The position numbers and the translations under genes were made by a program. This document shows positions 15,418 through 23,856 of a DNA stretch of 64,000 nt, one piece after another. The notes under the pieces are model-generated. The model was given only the letters and a program-made list of their open reading frames with translations, was not told the DNA's origin and did not search any database. This DNA is from an uncultured Clostridia bacterium (GTDB taxonomy: Bacteria; Bacillota; Clostridia; Oscillospirales; Ruminococcaceae), in the NCBI GenBank assembly GCA_947627455.1, contig CANQWC010000005.1, positions 1 to 64,000 on the forward strand, written 5' to 3'. Numbering within the stretch: the first letter of the stretch is position 1; each line of letters opens with the position of its first letter.

Positions 15418-16851
15418 ATGCTCAAAAGGGTAATATCGGTCATCTCGGCGGCTTTGATAATAATTTCGCTCGTCGGCTGCGGTTCAAAAAGGCGCGAGGT
15501 CATCGAGCTGACACTCTCGACCGAAGACGCCGAGGCGATTTTAAACGCCGCGGGAATCTATCTTCCCGACGCAGAAACGGCCGCGGGCGCGAACACAATC
15601 ATCAAGCTCTACGGCTATCGCAACGACCTTCAGAACTATTCCGACGAGGAAATGCTCCAGACGGGCTACTGGACGTTCAAAGAGCGCTACGGCAGCGATA
15701 TAGAATATATTGAATGTGTTTTTGCCGATCGCCGGACGACACTCGCGAACCTGCTGCTTTCAAGCGACACGCCCGACTTCTATGCCGCTTGGGCGACGGA
15801 TTTTCCCTGCTACTGCTTACAGGGAATGTTCCGGCCGATCGACGACTATATGAGCTATGACGACCCGCTCTGGGCGGATATGAAATACATGGCTGACAAC
15901 TATTTCTCGATCGCGGGAAAGCATTATATCTTCATCACCGACGTTATCGCAAACTGCGTGGTGGTCTATAACCGCAGGATCATGGAGGAATACGGCTTTG
16001 CCGACCCCGCCGAGCTGTTCTATAACAACGAGTGGACTTGGGACGAGATGATGGACATGTCGATGGATTTCACCGACCCCGACGAGGGCCACTACGCCTT
16101 TAACGCATGGCACACCGAGGAGGCGCTGTTCACATCGACGGGAACATTTTTGGTCGAATACGACCCCTCCGAGGGAATATTCAAACAGAACCTCGACGAC
16201 CCGAGAATCGAGCGCGCCGCAAACTGGCTCTATGACGTCATGAAGGGCGAGCTTTGCTTCCCGATGTGGACTACGGGCCGGACAATGAACTACGGCGCCG
16301 AGGGCGGCGGAATGAAAGAGGGCAAGACCCTCTTCGCGATGAACCCGTGGTATGTCTTTGACGAATGCAGAAGCGCCGAGGAATATGAAAACATCTTCGG
16401 AGACATCAGAAACAACGAGCTGATGATAGTGCCCGTTCCACGCGACCCGAACGGCGACGGCGAATATTATATCGATTCTAAGATAAAGGGGTATAACCTC
16501 ATCAATGGCGCGCCTCACCCCGAGGCAGTAGCGCTTTTGGCGGCCTGCGACCGCTTCAAGACGGTCGACCCGACGGTGGTGAACATCGACAAGCGCCAGC
16601 TTAAAGAAAAGAAGGGCTGGACCGACGAGATGCTTGACATGTGGGACGAGATGTATGAGATCGCGCATTCGCACAACACGCTGATAATGTTTGAAAACGG
16701 CCTCGGCGACGCCGCGCCGATAGTCGACCACCTGTTCAACTATACCCGCCAAGGCGGCGACAGCTCATGGGGGCAGAGAAAAGAACAGTACGGCGATCAG
16801 CTTCAGTATTATCTTGACGACCTCAACAAACAGATAAAAGAGCTTGAATAG
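15418..16851 (+). CDS. ABC-type sugar-binding lipoprotein (family 1 solute-binding)
   Basis: A 477-residue extracellular solute-binding protein. The lipoprotein signal ends with SLVGC near residue 21. The body has features of the family-1 carbohydrate-binding fold: a VYNRRIMEEYGF hinge segment, an aromatic-rich pocket with WTWDEMMDMS, and a C-terminal helical region. It would capture sugars outside the membrane for an ABC importer. No permease or ATPase gene is nearby, so it must work with membrane components encoded elsewhere. A strong ribosome site AGGAGG lies 8 bases before ATG, inside a hairpin. It is in the regulon with the GH5 enzyme. The ligand is unknown. Confidence 0.85.
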   Translation: MLKRVISVISAALIIISLVGCGSKRREVIELTLSTEDAEAILNAAGIYLPDAETAAGANTIIKLYGYRNDLQNYSDEEMLQTGYWTFKERYGSDIEYIECVFADRRTTLANLLLSSDTPDFYAAWATDFPCYCLQGMFRPIDDYMSYDDPLWADMKYMADNYFSIAGKHYIFITDVIANCVVVYNRRIMEEYGFADPAELFYNNEWTWDEMMDMSMDFTDPDEGHYAFNAWHTEEALFTSTGTFLVEYDPSEGIFKQNLDDPRIERAANWLYDVMKGELCFPMWTTGRTMNYGAEGGGMKEGKTLFAMNPWYVFDECRSAEEYENIFGDIRNNELMIVPVPRDPNGDGEYYIDSKIKGYNLINGAPHPEAVALLAACDRFKTVDPTVVNIDKRQLKEKKGWTDEMLDMWDEMYEIAHSHNTLIMFENGLGDAAPIVDHLFNYTRQGGDSSWGQRKEQYGDQLQYYLDDLNKQIKELE

Positions 16852-16864
16852 GTTGACTTCCAAG

Positions 16865-16906
16865 GCGGGCTGCCCTTTGCTTCGGCGAAGGGCGGCCTGC
16901 TTTTTT
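16865..16906 (+). terminator. Rho-independent terminator after sugar-binding protein
   Basis: A 16-bp stem (16865-16880 with 16885-16900, counting G-U pairs) closed by a TTCG tetraloop and followed by six T. Confidence 0.92.
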
Positions 16907-16920
16907 AAAACCCGCGATCA

Positions 16921-16973
16921 GTCAAATTCGGTTTATTATTTGTATTGAAAGCTAACACGAAGTGGTGTATAAT
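16921..16973 (+). promoter_or_regulatory. AraC-gene promoter with regulon box
   Basis: GTCAA (16921-16925), 16 bases, GTATTGAAA; -35 TTGAAA (16945-16950), 17 bp, -10 TATAAT (16968-16973). The preceding AAAACCCGCGATC also recurs before the 17.9-kb promoter. Confidence 0.8.
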
Positions 16974-16999
16974 TGTTATAATTTTAAGGTTCGGCGGTG

Positions 17000-17767
17000 A
17001 TGGATACGATAACGATAAAGCGGCTTGAGATAAACCGTTGGAATGACGGACATCAGGAAAGATATGACATCGGCGGCGGGTGTTATCTCTTCATGTTCAT
17101 AAAAACAAGGGCGATTCTCGGCACCGAGGGCTCAGAGACCGCTGTCGAGCCGAACACGATGCCTCTTTTAAACGTCGATTCGCCGCTTTACTCTCACACC
17201 TATAAGGGCGAGTATATCGACGACTGCATGATCTTTGAATCTGACGAGGAGATAAGGCTTCCGATAAACAAGCCCGTTTACATCGGCAGCGCGGTGGATA
17301 TTTCGGGGCACATGAAGCTCATCTACGAGGCGCATATCCGCGGCGATGAGATAGCCTGCTGCCTTTTGATAAACGCGATGTTCTCTCAGTCCGCGGGTAT
17401 AATCGCAAAATCTCAGTCCTCGGGAATGCCCCACGCCGACAAGCTTATTCCGCTGAGGTATGATATGTACGCCCACCCCGAGCGCGAATGGAACATCAAG
17501 TCGATGTCCGAGTTTTTATATGTCAGCGAGACTTATTTTCAGGAGCTTTACAAGAACATGTTCGGCATAAGCTGCGGGGCGGATATCATCAACGCGAGGG
17601 TAAAATACGCGATGACCCTTCTTTCGGAAACGGGCAAGCCGATAACCGAGGCCGCCCGCCTCTGCGGCTATAACAGCCCCGCCCACTTCGCGAGGCAGTT
17701 CAAGGCGGTCACGGGCTTCACCCCGACGGAATACAGAAGAAAAAAACGAACCTTCGGCGGGTTCTGA
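17000..17767 (+). CDS. AraC-family transcriptional regulator
   Basis: A 255-residue regulator. Residues 1-150 form a non-HTH sensor part with no clear cupin motif. The C-terminal AraC double helix-turn-helix (about 165-250) includes SEFLYVSETYFQELYKNMFG and the signature AARLCGYNSPAHFARQFK with GFTPTEYR. GTG 16997 and ATG 17000 are adjacent possible starts. Its own promoter carries the box shared by GH2, GH5, the sugar-binding protein and the next gene, so it is the best candidate for the local autoregulated activator; this is inference. The second AraC gene nearby is the alternative regulator. Confidence 0.88.
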   Translation: MDTITIKRLEINRWNDGHQERYDIGGGCYLFMFIKTRAILGTEGSETAVEPNTMPLLNVDSPLYSHTYKGEYIDDCMIFESDEEIRLPINKPVYIGSAVDISGHMKLIYEAHIRGDEIACCLLINAMFSQSAGIIAKSQSSGMPHADKLIPLRYDMYAHPEREWNIKSMSEFLYVSETYFQELYKNMFGISCGADIINARVKYAMTLLSETGKPITEAARLCGYNSPAHFARQFKAVTGFTPTEYRRKKRTFGGF

Positions 17768-17779
17768 AAACCCGCAATC

Positions 17780-17833
17780 GTTAAAAATAAGCGTATAATC
17801 CGAATTGAATGGCAATTTTATCTGTTTTATAAT
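17780..17833 (+). promoter_or_regulatory. Promoter of wall-anchored protein with variant regulon box
   Basis: GTTAA (17780-17784), 17 bases, GAATTGAAT; -35 TTGAAT (17805-17810), 17-bp spacer, -10 TATAAT (17828-17833). It differs from the other boxes by one substitution and one extra base. Confidence 0.7.
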
Positions 17834-17878
17834 GAAAATGCAAGAATTATTGCGATATTGCTTTAAGGAGGCATTTTT

Positions 17879-18682
17879 ATGAAGAAAACATTTAAGATTG
17901 CCGTTTCGCTTTTGATGGCGACGGCTCTGATCCTTTCCTGCCAGCTCGCCGCTTTTGCCGACGACGAGCCCGTGGTCTGCTACTTTGTTGACTGCGGCGA
18001 CTATCTTGTCGACACCGTTTCGGAGGGCGACACCATGGGCACGCTCAACTCCGTGACCGATCAGTTCTTCGGCGCCGACCCCGCCACGGGTATGCAGTGG
18101 GGCGTTGTCGATGAATCTCTCGACGCCGCTTCGGCCGAGCCCTACGGCGATTCAAGGGTAGTCACAAAGTGGACATGGGCCTATGAATACAACGACGCGG
18201 GCGCCGATGTTCCGAAGGAGCAGTCGAACCGCTACTGCCATAATATGATGGAAAACGGCCTCGACCGCGTTATCACCTATAAATTCGAGCTTCCCGAGGA
18301 CGGCGAGTACACCGTTGAGGTCGGGTTTGCCTCGCCTTGGGGGAACTCTGTTCCCGCCGCCCTTTACGTCAACGGCGAGCTTGCCGCCGACGGAATTATG
18401 GCGACCTCTGACGACTGCGGCGTTGCGACAGCGACAGCTTCACCCGTCGACGGCTTTATAACTGTCGAGGGCAAGACCGACATGCCGACGCTGAACATGG
18501 CCTATATCATCATCTCAAAGGTTCCCGCTCCCGAGCCCGAGCCCGAAGCGGCTGAAACCGCCGAAGCCGTCGAGACAACCGCTCCCGAGGTGGAAAATTC
18601 CGCACCCGAGACAGGCCTCACCCTTGCGGTGATTCCCGCAATCGTCGCCGCTGCGGCCGCCGCCCTCTCAAAGAGAAGATAA
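17879..18682 (+). CDS. Wall-anchored surface protein, possible carbohydrate-binding domain
   Basis: 267 residues with a signal peptide (Lys-rich start, hydrophobic core, cleavage after AAFA near residue 28). The core contains YKFELPEDGEYTVEVGFAS and LYVNGELAADG, a pattern seen in beta-sandwich sugar-binding or malectin-like modules, although the family is not certain. A Pro/Glu/Ala-rich stalk precedes the sorting signal APETGL, a hydrophobic helix and SKRR. AGGAGG precedes ATG 17879. It shares the regulon box, so it is likely co-expressed with the glycanases and may tether substrate at the cell surface. Confidence 0.75.
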   Translation: MKKTFKIAVSLLMATALILSCQLAAFADDEPVVCYFVDCGDYLVDTVSEGDTMGTLNSVTDQFFGADPATGMQWGVVDESLDAASAEPYGDSRVVTKWTWAYEYNDAGADVPKEQSNRYCHNMMENGLDRVITYKFELPEDGEYTVEVGFASPWGNSVPAALYVNGELAADGIMATSDDCGVATATASPVDGFITVEGKTDMPTLNMAYIIISKVPAPEPEPEAAETAEAVETTAPEVENSAPETGLTLAVIPAIVAAAAAALSKRR

Positions 18683-18741
18683 TAATTCCTCTGTTCCTTT
18701 CATAAATCGCCCCCGAACGTTTCGGCGCTCGGTGGCTGAGT

Positions 18742-19704
18742 CTATTCGTCGTTCTGTTTTTTCGCGCCGCTTCGATAGGCCGTCGGCGTGCAGCCTGCTA
18801 TTTCGGAGAATCTCACGTTGAAATAGCCTGCGCTTGAAAAGCCGCATTTTTCGGCGATTTCGGTGACGCTAAGGCTGCTCTGCTCCAAAAGCTCCATCGC
18901 GCGTGAGATTCGGTAGTGGGTGAGGTATTCAAAAGGCGTTTTGAGGGTCTCGGCCTTGAACACCCGCGAGAAATATTCTCGGCTGAGATATGCCTCGGCG
19001 GCGATTTTTTCAAGGGTCAGCGGCTCGGCGTAGTGCCGATGGATAAAATCAACTGCGAGGCGGACACGCTCGCGGTTTGCCTTGTCGGCGGGCTTTATCT
19101 CGCGAACCCTTTCGGCGTGGGCGACCATCAGCCGCCAGATTTTAAGAATATTCGCCTTGACGGTAAGCTCGGCGCCGAACTCATCGGCCTTGAGAAACAT
19201 TTCGGGGTGCTTGCCCGACAGCGGGTCGAGGTCGTAAGGGGTATAATCATAGAGCGACATTATCTCAATCAAAAGGTCGATGACATCGGCCTGCCAAGGC
19301 GTTTTGCGGCTGAATATCGGGTTGAATTTAAGCTCTCCCGAAATCGCGGGCGAGATATATTTTTCGCTGATGACGTCGGTCGGGTCACCCAAGAGAAGCT
19401 TTGAAAACGCCGCCGCGTAAAATACCGTCTCGCTGCCGCTTTTGGTTCGGTATGCCGAGTGAAGCGTTCCCGAGGGCACAAAAACGACCTCGCCCGCCTG
19501 CATTGGGTATTCCTCGCCGCCGATGACAAAAACGCAGTCTCCCCGCGAGAGATAAAAAAGCTCAAACTCGGGGTGCCAGTGCGAATACAGAATGTTATAC
19601 CGCGCGTTTTCGCCGAGCGAATAATTCGGCGGCACAACGGTTTTGTGAAGCCCTATCGGGAAAAAGCTCGTCCCGTGAGAGAGCGCTTCAAAATCATAGT
19701 CCAT
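18742..19704 (-). CDS. AraC-family regulator with cupin sensor
   Basis: 320 residues. The N-terminal cupin (about 40-110) shows HWHPEFELFYLSRGD and VFVPSGTLHSA, typical of sugar-sensing AraC_binding domains. The C-terminal double helix-turn-helix (about 215-315) includes EKIAAEAYLSREYFSRVFK and AEKCGFSSAGYFNVRFSE. ATG 19704 follows GGAGGG. It is divergent from the GH31 gene, and the gap between them holds 15-bp direct repeats spaced 21 bp, so it probably activates GH31 in response to a sugar. Confidence 0.9.
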   Translation of the reverse strand: MDYDFEALSHGTSFFPIGLHKTVVPPNYSLGENARYNILYSHWHPEFELFYLSRGDCVFVIGGEEYPMQAGEVVFVPSGTLHSAYRTKSGSETVFYAAAFSKLLLGDPTDVISEKYISPAISGELKFNPIFSRKTPWQADVIDLLIEIMSLYDYTPYDLDPLSGKHPEMFLKADEFGAELTVKANILKIWRLMVAHAERVREIKPADKANRERVRLAVDFIHRHYAEPLTLEKIAAEAYLSREYFSRVFKAETLKTPFEYLTHYRISRAMELLEQSSLSVTEIAEKCGFSSAGYFNVRFSEIAGCTPTAYRSGAKKQNDE

Positions 19705-19749
19705 AGTCTTCCCTCCTCTGCAATCATTTTACGCTTTTTGTGAAACCGT

Positions 19750-19855
19750 GTCAATAAAAATAAAGCCGAAAGCCCTATCTCGGCGCTAAAAAGTCAATAT
19801 CATGAAAATGAATGTCAATATAGTGAAAGTTTTTTCGGCGGATATATGTTAAAAT
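19750..19855 (+). promoter_or_regulatory. GH31 control region with AraC-type direct repeats
   Basis: GTCAATATCATGAAA (19793-19807) and GTCAATATAGTGAAA (19814-19828) repeat with a 21-bp period, two helical turns. A weaker GTCAATAAAAATAAA lies at 19750-19764. The second repeat abuts the -35 position of a weak promoter with -10 TAAAAT (19850-19855) and no good -35, the arrangement of an AraC-dependent promoter. Confidence 0.75.
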
Positions 19856-19882
19856 AAATCATCAACTATCGGGAGGATTTTT

Positions 19883-21847
19883 ATGAGCATCATCGAGATC
19901 AAAAACGGCGGGATTTTCTTTACCACCCGCGACGAAAATATTTTTGTCGAGCCCTACGGCGAAAACTGCGCAAGGGTTCGCGCCTCGCGAAACACTGAAA
20001 TCTCAGACGAAAGGTGGACTCTTCTTGAACCAGAAAGCTGCTCTGCCGAGGTTTACCTCGACGGCGACACGGGAATAATCAAGAACGGCAAGCTCACCGT
20101 TCGGCTGATGAAATCGTGGTCGGGCTCGCGGATTGAATTTCAGAAGAACGGCGAAACCGTCCTCGCGACACACGAGGAGGCCGACCCGATCACGAGATAT
20201 CGCCATATTTCGGGGGAAAACTATAAAATCCGCGTCAACTTCGACGCCCGCGACGAGCACATCTTCGGCCTCGGGCAGGAGCAGCAGGGCTTTTTTGACC
20301 GCAAGGGCTGCACCTACGACATCTCGAATTGGAATACCAAGTCGACCCTGCCCGTGATCTATTCCTCGCTCGGCTACGGCTTTTTGTGGAACAACCCCTC
20401 GCAGGGGCGGGTAGAATTCGGGCTGAACCACACCGTCTGGACGGCGGAAAACTCGAAGCAGGCCGACTATCTTGTTTTTGTCGGCGATACCCCCGCTGAG
20501 GTCATGAACAGGTATTGCAAGCTTACGGGCTTCGCCCCGAAAATGCCCGAGTGGGCGGCGGGCTTCTGGCAGTCGAAGTGCCGCTATGAGTCTCAGGACG
20601 AGCTTTTAGAGGTCGCGAGGGAGTACAAAAAGCGCGGCATACCCCTTGACGCCATCGTCATCGACTTCTTCCACTGGACTGAGCAGGGCAACTGCGACTT
20701 TGACCCGAAATACTGGCCCGACCCCGAGAAAATGGTCGCCGAGCTCAAAGAAATGGGCATTCGGCCGATAGTCTCATACTGGCCGACCGTCAACCCGAAC
20801 AGCCGCAACTGGCAGGAAATGAACGAGCGAAATTTGCTCATTCGCACCGAAAACGGCCACTACCCGACGTTTGACTTCTGGGGCTCGAATACATACGTCG
20901 ACATGACAAACCCCGAGGCGCGAGAATTCGTCTGGCAGCAGATCCGCAAGACCTACATAAAATACGGCATTCGCACCTTCTGGCTTGATGAGGCCGAGCC
21001 CGAGGTCCACCCTCAGCAGTGGGAAAACCTCAAGACACACCTCGGGAACATGGCCGAAACGGGCCTGACATACCCATATTACTATTCAAAATGCTTCCAT
21101 GACGGCCTGAAATCCGAGGGTGAGGACGAGATCGTGCTCCTCACGAGGGCGGCATACCCCGGGTCGCAAAAATTCGGCGCGCTGGTCTGGAACGGCGACA
21201 TCGGCTCGGATTTCAACGCGCTCAGACAGAGCATTGTTTCGGGCCTCTCGATGGCGATGTGCGGGATTCCGTGGTGGAACAGCGACATCGGCGGGTTCTT
21301 CAACGGCGACACCGAGAGCGAGTATTTCAGAGAGTTGATTGTGCGATGGTTCCAGTTCGGGCTCTTCTGCCCCGTGATGAGGCTTCACGGAACGCGGCTG
21401 AAGCAGTCGTATTACAAAGACAGATACCCCGATATTATCTGCGACGGCGGGGGCTATAACGAAATATGGCAGTTCGGCGACCGCGATTACGACATCATCA
21501 GGAAGATAATCGAGCTGAGATACCGCCTCAAGCCGTATATCCTCAGCTGCGCCGAGCGAACCTCGCAAACGGGCGAGCCGATAATGCGGCCGATGTTCTT
21601 CGACTTCCCCGACGACGAAAAATGCTTCGCCCTCGGCGACCAGTACATGTTCGGCCCCGATATCCTCTTTGCGCCGATAGCCGAGCAGGGCCAAACCGAG
21701 CGCGAGGTCTACCTCCCGCAGGGCAGGTGGATCAGAACGACCGATAAAACCGTCACCGACGGCGGCAAAACGGTCAGCTGCAAGGCCGACATCGGGGAAT
21801 TTATAGCGTTTGTGAGAGACGGCGCGGAAGTTTTAAAAGTATTTTGA
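19883..21847 (+). CDS. Glycoside hydrolase family 31 (alpha-glucosidase/xylosidase-like)
   Basis: A 654-residue GH31 enzyme releasing terminal alpha-linked sugars. It has an N-terminal beta-sandwich (FGLGQEQQGFFDRKG), a barrel with WQSKCRYESQDELLEVA, nucleophile Asp369 in TFWLDEAEPE, acid/base Asp439 in WNGDIGSDF, and the substrate region MRLHGTR. There is no signal peptide, so it is cytoplasmic. The ribosome site GGGAGG precedes ATG 19883. It is controlled by the divergent AraC gene. WLDEAEPE is found in both alpha-xylosidase and alpha-glucosidase subgroups, so specificity is open; xyloglucan-derived oligosaccharides would fit the GH5/GH2 neighbours. Confidence 0.92.
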   Translation: MSIIEIKNGGIFFTTRDENIFVEPYGENCARVRASRNTEISDERWTLLEPESCSAEVYLDGDTGIIKNGKLTVRLMKSWSGSRIEFQKNGETVLATHEEADPITRYRHISGENYKIRVNFDARDEHIFGLGQEQQGFFDRKGCTYDISNWNTKSTLPVIYSSLGYGFLWNNPSQGRVEFGLNHTVWTAENSKQADYLVFVGDTPAEVMNRYCKLTGFAPKMPEWAAGFWQSKCRYESQDELLEVAREYKKRGIPLDAIVIDFFHWTEQGNCDFDPKYWPDPEKMVAELKEMGIRPIVSYWPTVNPNSRNWQEMNERNLLIRTENGHYPTFDFWGSNTYVDMTNPEAREFVWQQIRKTYIKYGIRTFWLDEAEPEVHPQQWENLKTHLGNMAETGLTYPYYYSKCFHDGLKSEGEDEIVLLTRAAYPGSQKFGALVWNGDIGSDFNALRQSIVSGLSMAMCGIPWWNSDIGGFFNGDTESEYFRELIVRWFQFGLFCPVMRLHGTRLKQSYYKDRYPDIICDGGGYNEIWQFGDRDYDIIRKIIELRYRLKPYILSCAERTSQTGEPIMRPMFFDFPDDEKCFALGDQYMFGPDILFAPIAEQGQTEREVYLPQGRWIRTTDKTVTDGGKTVSCKADIGEFIAFVRDGAEVLKVF

Positions 21848-21863
21848 TGATAATAATAATAAA

Positions 21864-21895
21864 CTGCCTCGGCCGAAAGGTCGGGGCAGGTTTTT
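21864..21895 (+). terminator. Rho-independent terminator after GH31
   Basis: An 11-bp stem (21864-21874 with 21879-21889, two G-U pairs) with a GAAA tetraloop, followed by GTTTTT. Confidence 0.9.
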
Positions 21896-22109
21896 AATGC
21901 GGCGATTTACAGCTGGGGGTGGTGATGATTAGAGCGAGAAATTGAAATGTTTTACTGATTCGTAGGCAAAATTGATTAAAATATATGTGCTTTTGCGGTT
22001 ATTAAATGGAGGATCCGCATAGTGCCCCACCATATCCCTCCTTTCTTCGTCACCTTCACCAATTTTTCCTCCTCAATTCCGTAATTTCTCACATATTTTC
22101 CAAAACCCG

Positions 22110-22139
22110 TTGACACCGTCTTTCCGCCCATGTTATAAT
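22110..22139 (+). promoter_or_regulatory. Promoter of protease operon
   Basis: A consensus TTGACA (22110-22115) and TATAAT (22134-22139) with an 18-bp spacer. The 200 bases before it hold no recognisable gene. Confidence 0.85.
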
Positions 22140-22176
22140 TATTTTACCAAAAATTGATTAAAAGGAGGCATTATTC

Positions 22177-23013
22177 ATGATCCCTAACCCTGACAGCGAA
22201 AGATTTGCCGCGTTTCCCTCGGTCAATTCAGAGAGGTCTTCTTCGGAGATTCGGCAGTATTGGACGCCTGAGCGAAAGCGTGCGGCGCGGCCTGCGCGAA
22301 TGTTTCGGACAGGCGTCGAGCAGGTGCCCGAGTCAAACGCCTCGCCGGTGCTCTCAAGGTTTGACCCTACTTCTGAGCCCAAGCAGGCCGATCTTGGCAA
22401 AATGCCTTATACAACGGGCGGAAAGCTCTTTTTCACGCTTGACGGCGTCGATTACGTCGGCAGCGGAAACATCTTCATGAAGAAGAATCTGGTTCTGACT
22501 GCGGCGCACTGCGTTCAGGACGACGTTACGGGCCATCTGGCTGAAAATTTTATTTTTGAGAGATGTTACTCAGGTGAGGAATCAACTGAGAATTTTACTT
22601 TTAAGACGATTGCGCTCAAGGAAAACTGGCATATCGAGAAGGACAACAAGTGGGACTACGCAATAGCGATTCTCGACAAGGATTCGACCGTTGAGACCCC
22701 GCTTAAGTATTCCTTAGATAGCGCTTTTGAAAAAAGGGTCAATGCGATGGGCTATCCGCTCAATTATTTCGACGGTGCTCAGATGATGTATGTAAACGGC
22801 ACGATCACTCAGCGGCTTGATAACTGGACGATCATCGGCGGAAAGCTCGGAAACGGTGCGTCGGGCGGCGCATGGGTTTTGGAAGACAACGTGACCGCCG
22901 TCGGGGTGAGCTCTTTCAGCACCAAAACCTCCAAAGGAGGGGTATATATGGGCTCGCCGAAATTTGACGAAGAATTTGATAAGCTGTATAAATATGTGGA
23001 GACTTTGCTGTAA
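22177..23013 (+). CDS. Trypsin-like (S1/V8-type) serine protease lacking a signal peptide
   Basis: 278 residues. The catalytic triad is complete: His111 in LTAAHC, Asp160 in KWDYAIAIL and Ser229 in GASGGAW. The segment before the protease domain (RQYWTPERKRAA) resembles propeptide-end motifs of secreted actinobacterial V8-like proteases, but the protein starts with MIPNPDSERF and has no signal peptide or membrane segment. AAGGAGG precedes ATG 22177. It is first in a three-gene operon with a paralogue 12 bases downstream. Either it acts inside the cell, is released by lysis, or uses a non-Sec route; its target is unknown. Confidence 0.85.
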   Translation: MIPNPDSERFAAFPSVNSERSSSEIRQYWTPERKRAARPARMFRTGVEQVPESNASPVLSRFDPTSEPKQADLGKMPYTTGGKLFFTLDGVDYVGSGNIFMKKNLVLTAAHCVQDDVTGHLAENFIFERCYSGEESTENFTFKTIALKENWHIEKDNKWDYAIAILDKDSTVETPLKYSLDSAFEKRVNAMGYPLNYFDGAQMMYVNGTITQRLDNWTIIGGKLGNGASGGAWVLEDNVTAVGVSSFSTKTSKGGVYMGSPKFDEEFDKLYKYVETLL

Positions 23014-23025
23014 GGAGGTATAAAG

Positions 23026-23847
23026 ATGGAATTGAACCCAAAGGCAGGAAAATTCATGGCGATGGAGCCTATCAGCCTGAACAGTTCTCCCGCCGACGTA
23101 AGGCTGTACTGGACGCCTGAGCGCAAGGCCGCGGCGATTTCCGCGATCGGCGAGGGGCCTGAATTCAGCGGCCTTCCCGAAAACGCGCCTCCTCCGCCGC
23201 CCGCGACAGACCCCAAGCCCGCGAACCTCACCGAAATGCCCTTTTCGGCAGGCGGAAAGCTTTTCTATTCCATGGACGGCAAGGACTACGTCGCGAGCGC
23301 GAGCATATTCATGAGAAACAACATGCTTTTGACGGCGGCGCACTGCATTCAGGACAAGAAATCGGGCAACCTCGGCGAAAACTATGTCTTTGAGCTCTGC
23401 TATTCGGGCGAATCTGCCGAGGACAGCTTTACGTTCAAGACAATTGCCCTTCGCGAGAACTGGTATCTGCAAAAGAATGTAAAGTATGACTATGCCATCG
23501 CGATACTCAACAAAAACGCGAACGTCGCCACGCCGCTGAGGTATTCCACCGAGGATATCAGCAGAAAGACCATAACGTCGATGGGCTATCCCGTTGCATA
23601 CAGCGGCGGCGCGCAGATGATGTTCACACAAGGCCCTGCGATACCGTATTACGGCCATTGGGCGATGTTCGGAAGCAAAATGACCGGAGGGTCATCGGGC
23701 GGCGCGTGGGTTTTAGAGGACAAAGTCACCGCCGTCGGCCTGAACGCATATGTATCCACTTCGGGAAAGGAAGTGCTCTTCTCGGGCTCACCGAGATTTG
23801 ATGATGAATTTGTCAAGCTTTATGAGTATGCTCTGACACTGATTTAG
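23026..23847 (+). CDS. Trypsin-like serine protease, paralogue of upstream gene
   Basis: 273 residues with triad His106 (LTAAHC), Asp155 (KYDYAIAIL) and Ser224 (GGSSGGAW). It keeps the N-terminal RLYWTPERKAAA motif and again lacks a signal peptide. A proline-rich linker (APPPPPATDP) precedes the protease domain. Its ribosome site AAGGAGG lies in the 12-base gap after the first protease. The pair probably arose by tandem duplication and then diverged, since identity is moderate and concentrated around catalytic motifs. Joint expression with the next small gene suggests a functional set. Confidence 0.85.
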   Translation: MELNPKAGKFMAMEPISLNSSPADVRLYWTPERKAAAISAIGEGPEFSGLPENAPPPPPATDPKPANLTEMPFSAGGKLFYSMDGKDYVASASIFMRNNMLLTAAHCIQDKKSGNLGENYVFELCYSGESAEDSFTFKTIALRENWYLQKNVKYDYAIAILNKNANVATPLRYSTEDISRKTITSMGYPVAYSGGAQMMFTQGPAIPYYGHWAMFGSKMTGGSSGGAWVLEDKVTAVGLNAYVSTSGKEVLFSGSPRFDDEFVKLYEYALTLI

Positions 23848-23856
23848 GAGGTAAAT

